From Clavelina lepadiformis (lineage: Eukaryota > Chordata > Ascidiacea > Aplousobranchia > Clavelinidae), in assembly GCF_947623445.1 (NCBI RefSeq), contig NC_135246.1, forward strand, positions 12,941,856 to 13,005,855: DNA of 64,000 nt. The letters are read 5' to 3'. Both the position numbers and the translations under genes were made by a program. Positions 55,601 through 64,000 of the stretch are shown here, in pieces. Below the pieces are notes generated by a model. The model had not been told where the DNA came from and made no database searches. It saw only the letters and a program-made list of their open reading frames with translations. The first letter of the stretch is position 1. The number at the start of each line of letters is the position of its first letter.

Positions 55601-58600
55601 ACCTAATAGTTGATTTTCTTTGTTTGTCTATAGCTGCAGCAGAGGAGCAAACTGGAAAAGAGCCGATAACAGAAAAAGAAGAAGTTCCAAAAGTTGATGC
55701 TGGAGAAAATAAAGAAGTGGATGACACAAAGTCCACAACAACGGATGGAAGAAAGGTTAAAATTTGAGAAATACAACTTGGATGTCATAAAACAAGACTA
55801 TGCAAAATAGTTTTTATTTTATATTTTTTTGTTTTTATGATCATTTTGTTTCCTCAACTCTTTTTCCCAATTCTATTTAACAAACGTTACTGCTGTATCA
55901 GGCTAGAAGGTTTATAAATTTTAGAAAGCATACAGATAGCACCGTTAAGTATAACATGATTTTCTTGATTAAACATGAGTACAAGTTATTATATGTTAAT
56001 TAACCATAATTACATTTTTCAGAGTGCTATGAGTGCAGTTTCCAATAAAGAAGAGAAAGAGGGAGGAGAAGAAAATGCTGAAGATAAACCTGATCGTGGT
56101 AAAAATTTTATCAAAAAAATATAACCAAACCTTTCATCAGATCCTTGTCTTAAACCACATATGAAGAAATTTCATTACCCAGTTATGCAAGTCTGTTGAA
56201 TATTATTCATTACTATTTCCAAAACTATCCTAAACCCAGTAAAGAAAATAAACTGAAATCTTGAACTTCTCATAAAATTCAGGTTTAACAACCCTGACTC
56301 TCAAAAAGAAGGTTTATTCTAGTGTAGGTACTTGCATATATTTGGGGTGACATGTCATGTTCTTGAAAATTGAGTTAGTTTTTTGCCATCAATTAGATGA
56401 ACATGCAGCCACACCTGAAATCAAGGTAGAGTCTGAACATGTGGAACTGGAGGAAATTCTTGATCCTGACGTAGTTGACCTTCGACAGTTTACACCTCTG
56501 GGAGGAGTTTATCATCTTGATCTTCTCCAGATGCCTCCTCAGCCTAAAGTAGTCCGTGGGTGGACTCTCACACAGGCAAGCTTACTTGACAAATCCTAAA
56601 ACGAGTAAACACAGCTAACTCTGTGCTTTGAAAGATCTATCAACTCAAAATTAAAAGCACTGCCCAATTCATTTCATTTCACCTATTTTGTTTTTCCAAT
56701 ATCTTATTGTTTAAAATTATATGTAGATCATTAATAAACCCCTGACAAATGTGACATATCCTGTGGACATACTGGCCGGCAAAACTCCTTCAAGAGCAGC
56801 ATCTGCTGCTCCAGAAGGCAGGGAGGAAGGGAGCAGTCCATCCAAAACCTCACATGAACAACCTCCAATTGGCATTACAATGAGTTTACCAGATGATGTC
56901 ATGTTCTTTGAAGAACCTCAAGTTGCTATGTGGGATCATACAGGTACTGGTACAGGCAATTTTATCCCATCCGAAAACGTCAAATGTCATATTTGTGGCA
57001 ACTGCTTGACTTGTAAAACCCTCTACTTACATTTAAGACAAGCACTGGAAAAACACCACGGTACCAGATTCAACAACGTATGATGAAGAAAAACGAGTCA
57101 TTTCGTTTAAGACCAATGAGTTTGGTGTGTTCTGCTTGATGCAAGACACTCACCTGAATATGCCATTTCAATCTTGGGAACTGAGACCGAAAGGCACTGA
57201 CGCAGTCGTATTGACAGTTACTGCTGCCATTGCTGAAGCCGAAATAGAAATAAAGGTTTGTTTAACTGGTTATGGGCTCATGGCATATAAATAACTTGCC
57301 CCACTAATTATGACCAATGCTGCTTTTGTAATACTGAGACACAAACGCTTAATTAGTGATTACACTCATATCTAGCATTGCTTTGCAATCAACCACACTC
57401 AGTTTTTTCACTTCTCTTGGCCATATTGGACCAATCAGGATTGTTTATAACAAACTTTATGAACACAGCTGTTACATGATAACCTTGTTATACGTTTTTA
57501 CAGGGTACAAAATGTAGACTAAATCCTCCAGAAGAAGATTCACCAAAAGAACTCTCACATATCTTTGATAAATGGATGTCGGTTGATGAACTCATTCAGG
57601 GGATGCGAGCAGCTGGAGTAAACTTGTTCCCTGCATCTGATTCAAGAAAATTCGTCAGCATCCAGGAAAAAGTAAGCATGAAATAACTTACTCTTAAACT
57701 TTTTTGTCAAATGAAAGCATTGTAATTCTGTGCTACCTCGCTTAACAGGTATTACCAGGTTTAGCAACTTTGGCACATTTTTAACAGCCCTAAGTAGCAG
57801 AAACTGAAACAGTAACAGAAAGTGCAGTGTTAAGCATGAAAGTCAGGGTCTTTTTTACTTTTGCATTCTCATACCTAGGTTTAATATTGAGGTATTAGTA
57901 CGTCATAGCTTAATACGTCAATATTCCTTCCCTCCAAAGCATTCACATGAAAGTGCAAAAGTAAACGAGACCACCCGCCAAGGACCTATTTTCACGGGGA
58001 AGGGGGAGACAAGTCCCCCCAACTTTCAAACAAGAGAGACCTAAAAACCTGGCCTTAAAGTTTACTTCAAATGAACTTTAGAAAAACATACCTGTTAAAA
58101 CCTTGAAACAATCACTTTAGAAGTAACTGGACCAACTAAAATTTCTTGAAAAAAGTAATTCGGTACCGACGGTATCAGTACTGAAAAAGTACCGCCATGC
58201 AGTAATTCGGTACCATAGTACTGCCAATGCATATCACGCAAATTTCGTCACCACCAAAGTTTTCTAGCAAACTAGGTCCCTGCCACCCACACAACCTAGA
58301 GTCAATTTGCATATGGCCCTTATGGATCGCGAGCGATCAAAAGTGCCCAGGAAGCTATTCACCTGAAATTTTGTATAGATAAAAATGTTGAAAGTCAGGT
58401 CACTTGTTAAACAACTGCGCATGGCATTCCGCGCGTCGTGGGTGGGAAAGTCGCAGGTGGGAGGTATAGACGCGCAAACAATCCGATGCTAGCCATTTGA
58501 TTACATGTTTCGGAATGAAGGTTTAACGAACGGCTGGGTGAAGACGGGCTAATACCAATTCTACTTCCTTTTAACTTAAGCTGTAGCAGCAATTACATGC

Positions 58601-59218
58601 GCTACGCTAATAATGTGAAGATATGCAAACGACTTCTATTAATTATTACACCAAAACTCAGTAAGCTTTTATGGTACGGTACAAAAATGTTTGTTGCAGA
58701 CCGTCGATGTGGATCAAGTCTACGATCAAATGGCCATTCTCTCCACAGCGTTTGCTTTTCAGTGGAGTAAATGGAACAGTGACATCATCAAGTCGCGAAT
58801 TGCCATTCAGGTATTTAGTTTTACACAACGTTCTGCTGAACTCAAGAATATTAACTGTAAGTACTGGTAATACCAATAGTATTTACTTGTATTTTGTCAG
58901 GCCGCTCCGTTCTACGTAGCTGACGACAGCTCACGTGCTTCGGTTCCTGATGATGACTGGTCGACGTATTTGATAGGTGACGACCGCACTTACAAACTTG
59001 CACTGACGGAGTTTGACAACGACTTTAGCGATGAAATAGCATCTGGATCCTTCTACCATTACGACCTTATGCATGCAATGCGACTGAGTCCTGTACGGGA
59101 TGACCCGGATGGGAAGATTCTGGCATCGTTGAACCAAAGATCGAGATCAGCCAATCGCTTTTACGTTGACACGGTCCAAACGCTTCTTAGGGCATCCAAA
59201 ATTATCTCCTTTTCTTAA
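52692..59218 (+). CDS. DNAI7: DNAI7 (CASC1), axonemal dynein-associated protein, 745 aa seen
   Basis: A ciliary protein needed for assembly of axonemal dynein arms. Exons: 52692-52829, 54211-54351, 54469-54606, 54808-54951, 55161-55341, 55420-55500, 55634-55755, 56023-56098, 56397-56575, 56727-56949, 57038-57255, 57504-57671, 58700-58810, 58901-59218. They total 2,238 nt, in frame throughout. The N-terminal exon is a charged coil (EEEEKLRVEQEEKERREKE). Diagnostic stretches are MKCDGRPDPTSVKEINTFI, LWGNLNKNPRFKAFEFE, LDPDVVDLRQFTPLGGVYHL and FAFQWSKWNSDIIKS. The acidic linker at exons 7-8 is variable. Intron 9 starts GCAAGC (GC-AG type). The initiator ATG was not found, so a short 5' exon is missing. 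A candidate AATAAA lies at 59260. Length is close to what I recall for human CASC1 (about 700 aa). Confidence 0.93.
57847..57972. repeat. Long imperfect hairpin inside a DNAI7 intron
   Basis: Outer arms 57847-57872 and 57947-57972 pair over 26 bp with four mismatches. Inside them AATATTGAGGTATTA and TAATACGTCAATATT pair again, with a 13-base loop. It lies in the intron 57672-58699. A small foldback or MITE is the likely source. A transcribed hairpin RNA is possible. Confidence 0.55.
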
Positions 59219-62200
59219 AACGAATTACTATTATTTTTAAATTCTTTATGCTTTGTTTTAATAAAACATAATTCAACTGCTTTGCGTTCCTTGTAAATCA
59301 AAACCTGACGTTAAACTTAGGCGTGAAGAAGCCTCTTTGTTGCGTGGTAGAGCTATGAATTTTGGATTCAATGCTGTCTTAGTCATATCCGATGTTTCAG
59401 AAGGCAACGACCACGACGTCATTAAAAGGGATTGTTTCAGTACTTATAAGAAAATAAAACTAGAGAAGCTCTAGCCCATGACAATTAGTTCAACAAACAG
59501 ATTTAATGCTTGTAGCCTGAACCAAGATTGGAACAACTTTCAGCGGATAAAAGCAAATTTACCCTTTTAAACTTTGAGTATTACAGCAAAACTTCCAAAA
59601 AAAGACATTTTGCTGTCGTATGCTAACTGAAAAAATCCGTGAGAAATAAACGTTGCTTCCTTTCAGCAAAACAGGACTTTCATGAATCTAGGCTACACCT
59701 CACTATGAAACATGGCTAAATTTGGATCTATCATGCTTCCCCAAAAACCATTTTTTATAAATAACAGCACCTGTCATGACACCGTCTTCAAAATTCAAAA
59801 CCCCGCAACAACACGAAATTATGCAATGCTTGCAGTTCGGATTAAGAATGAGTTGGAAAGAAACGAGTTCCAACTTTATTGTCAACGATGAAAAAAATCG
59901 GAATTACGTGATAAGAACGCGACTTAATAATTTGTCAAATTCATCAACTTTATCCAATACGTCTTTTTAATTCCCAAAAAGTTTTGAATAATAGCCAAGT
60001 ATTTATTTTCTGTGTGCTATCTCTTGTGTGGCAGAATTATTCCGGCGTAAGTATATCGCAGGGTTTCCTTTGAAACAAAACAACACATAACAGAATTATT
60101 CGTTGAATTTTTAGATTATATCTTTGCGTTTGCACGTTTCGCATTTGCGATTAATGGTTATTGGGTGATTCACAATTACGTTGCGACATATCCGTCATAC
60201 CGTTGACGATAGGCGTATTGCAAAACTTGTAATAATTCGTTAAAACGTAAGAGCTCATCTTTATGAATTGCTAGTAGCGACTCATGTTATAAACCCGCCC
60301 GACATGACGGTAATCGTTGTGTGCATGGTTTGCGTAATGCTGCTAGAGCTTTGGTTTATGTCATTTGAAGTAAAACGATAAAAATCGTTTTATACTTCAA
60401 AGTCCAAGTCCAGCTGAAACAAACTACTACCACATTCAAGCCGCGTTGTCATAGCGCACGCTTTTAAAGGAATATAGTTATATTTGTGGACTTCCGGCTC
60501 GGGTCATAGCACGGACGCGAATTGGGTCACATTTCCTAGAGCACGGTGCGTATCTCGACTGTTAAAATTCAAACCATATGCTTGCCAGTCGCAAATTTAC
60601 GGTTTTTACTGCAGTTCAACGCAGCAGTACGTTGCATTCACATTCAATGACTGTCGAACCCATTACGTTGCAACTATATCCAGTTGTTTTAGTTCGCTGA
60701 CGGCTGCTATCAGGACAATGAACGCGTAGTTCCGGTTTTGAAAGCATTCTTTTTGCGGATGGTTCTGCCCGTAGTATGGGAATATGCTGTCTATCTGATG
60801 CATATTAAAGTCGGATGTCTACACTGCACTTTCAATTCTGCAACGGTCCAATAATATCGGGGTATCCTCCACTAAGTGTTGTAGTAGTTGACAGATGGTC
60901 AAAAAATATCGAGATTGAGTATCATACTCTTCTGCCAACGCGTTGTAAGAACCTCCTTACTTGGCGCAACCTGCTGGACACAAACTCATACTAAACGTAA
61001 ACGTAAAGAATTTCAAAATGCTGGTATCAGAACTGCTATATACCAATTTAAAGAGACATTTTGTAACAACGTATAATAATAATTTTTGTCAGTTAGACTA
61101 TACAGTTTGTAGATAAAAACACATCGCGAGAAACTTACAACGCAGTAAGAGCATGCTATGACATCATATTCCGCACAAGCTGCATAAAACAAAATGCCTG
61201 TTAGGGCGTGATCAAGCAAGAAGCACTAGCACAAAAAAAATCTTGAAAGTGTTGTAAGTTACTCATCAATATACCAGTCACGGGTACACAGTTTGCGATG
61301 TCATCAAAAATAAAGTACTTTATAACGTTTAGTTCTTCGCGATTTTAAAAGTTCTTTTCCATAAGATTTTGTGGACCATAAGTAATCAACCTAAATGTTG
61401 ACAAATTCCTTAAAAAGCATATATCAATCGTGCAAACAGTTCCTGTTATTTTTACACTAGATTTCAATCAGCAGAGTTAATTTGTTGATAATAAAGAAAG
61501 CACCAATTTTCAGCTAAAACTTAATTACTTTAAAACCGTGACTGTTTATTACAGAATAAATTTGCTTGCTTATGTCTCAACCATAATCCCAAATCACTAA
61601 CCAAAGGGCTACAGCACAACTATTGAGCAATGCATGCAACTTAAACGGCATGAGAACCTGTACATAATACGATTGCCGCTTTTCACCACATAAAAAAACA
61701 AATTTTAAAATAAATTATCCTTTTACTGATGTTAATATATTGATACATATTACTCAACTCATAGGTAAGCAAGTGTTATTTCATCAATATTGTTATCAAG
61801 GTTTACGCAAATCAATACATTCAACGACTCCCAATGTAACCTAAGGTGACATGGGTTTAATTTAATATTACAAGCAAACATCAAACCAGTGAAGCGTATT
61901 ACAGTCTGCGAAAGATTCTGCATCGATGTACAGTTTGCACACCAGTGAAGATGGGCGACTCTCGAAGCTTTGGCCACGAACAATAAAACTTATAAAAGCT
62001 TTAAAAATCATAAAAGCACAATAAAAATATTACCTGTACATGTACAATTGATTCCCACGTGATTAAACTGCAAGGCCTAAAACCGGACAATAGCGGCTTG
62101 CATAACTACATCTTGGACAGTTAAAATTGCTCACAAAGTAAAGAAAAATGTACAAAATTGAGATAAGTCTATGAATCGAAGCCAAAATAGTAAATCATAG

Positions 62201-62791
62201 AATAGGAGTAGCTTCATTACATTTCAATTGCAAACCGTTTGCAATTTGAATATTTCATTGAAAAGATTAGTGCAAATAGTTATACGTTCAAACAGAGTTT
62301 AAGATGGCAATCATCCAATGCATGATGCTATTGACTGTCGACGACATTAATTGAAAAGACAGAAAGGTGTACTTTAATTTTGACAATAAAATATTTGAAA
62401 TTGGGCTATAAATTGCAACTATCTTGCCAATTTGATACCAGGTAAGTTTTACAGGTGATGTCAATAATTTCAGGTATATATAAAATGTCTGAACACCAAA
62501 TCTCAGCATTTGGATTCATTGCAGTTATAAGTTAGCTAAAGCAGTATACACGTCTACTGTCCACAGTCAACCAAGCCCACCTGCATCAAGATTTAATCAT
62601 GGGAGTTAAATAAAATTTTCATTTAAAGAAGGTTAATACCATAAAACAGATTTCACAAAATATAAGCAAAAACTGTCATCAAAGGCCAACAAAGATTCCC
62701 TTGAATTGCGTGATGTTGCAATTAAAAGAATTAAACTTTCTTTCGGCTTGAACCTTCACGTTTTGTGTCCGTTAATGGATTTTAACCATAT
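59219..62791. other. Region between DNAI7 and Crk; no gene recognised
   Basis: About 3.5 kb. The first 50 bases hold the DNAI7 polyadenylation signal. The part next to 62792 should be the 3' untranslated region of the Crk-like gene, of unknown length. Open frames at 59776-59970, 60484-60729 and 60888-61076 have no splice context, domain or family similarity. Confidence 0.4.
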
Positions 62792-63694
<903 letters not shown>

Positions 63695-64000
63695 CTGGCA
63701 AGGAAGTTGGTAACATTACAGTTGCATTGCACAGTGAAAACACAACTAAATATGTATACATCCAATACATACATCCAGATGTTAAAAAATGAATGTATGA
63801 TACCAAACTGAATGTTTAATAGTATGCTCAATTTAACTAACTCGGTATTGATCACCATTGTCTTAAGTATTGTTTGTACATATTCAAAAACAAAAAGTCA
63901 CTTAAAAGTTAATTAAATTTTTGCAGGGTAGGCTTAGCCATAATTTTACAAAGTAGGCTTTAATCCAGCAGGCAATTTAATATACTGTATCACAACTGTG

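Noticed and set aside
60484-60729. 81-codon plus-strand frame between DNAI7 and Crk
   Set aside because: Cysteine-containing but without a finger pattern, splice signals or similarity.

Overview
The window looks like nuclear DNA from a compact, AT-rich invertebrate chordate genome, most likely an ascidian tunicate such as Ciona. This is an inference. It rests on small multi-exon genes with short introns, a MYRF gene with chordate-like sequence, an axonemal DNAI7 (CASC1) gene, a Crk adaptor and many short hAT-type elements. Exon boundaries were read by eye from splice signals, reading frame and protein family similarity; no search was run.

Layout. (1) 247-4614, plus strand: the C-terminal 17 exons of a myelin regulatory factor (MYRF), with the end of the DNA-binding domain, the self-cleaving intramolecular chaperone, the membrane anchor and the luminal tail. 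The 5' part lies outside the window. (2) 8404-33401, minus strand: a tandem array of six tetraspanin genes. Each has five coding exons and four phase-0 introns at matching positions. Genes 3 and 4 share an almost identical third exon although their other exons are well diverged. (3) 33.4-46.6 kb: a gene-poor stretch with a LINE endonuclease relic, a tRNA-like remnant and several short hAT-type elements, three of them with perfect 8-bp target duplications and two of those lying side by side. (4) 46669-51722: a whole-looking P-superfamily DNA transposon of 5,054 bp with 376-bp terminal inverted repeats (about 97.6% identical) and a 7-bp target duplication. It carries two convergent genes, a THAP/P-type transposase and a 301-residue protein with a zinc finger. 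(5) 52692-59218, plus strand: DNAI7 (CASC1), 14 exons found, only the extreme N terminus missing. (6) 62792-63694, minus strand: the last two exons of a Crk/CrkL-like adaptor, running off the right edge, with a hAT element in the intron between them.

The host genes are unrelated in function (membrane-released transcription factor, membrane organisers, ciliary dynein assembly, signalling adaptor). Only the tetraspanins form a functional cluster. The strongest candidates for something new are the two-gene P-like transposon, whose second gene resembles the C-terminal part that single-chain P/THAP transposases carry, and the exon-limited homogenisation of tetraspanin genes 3 and 4.
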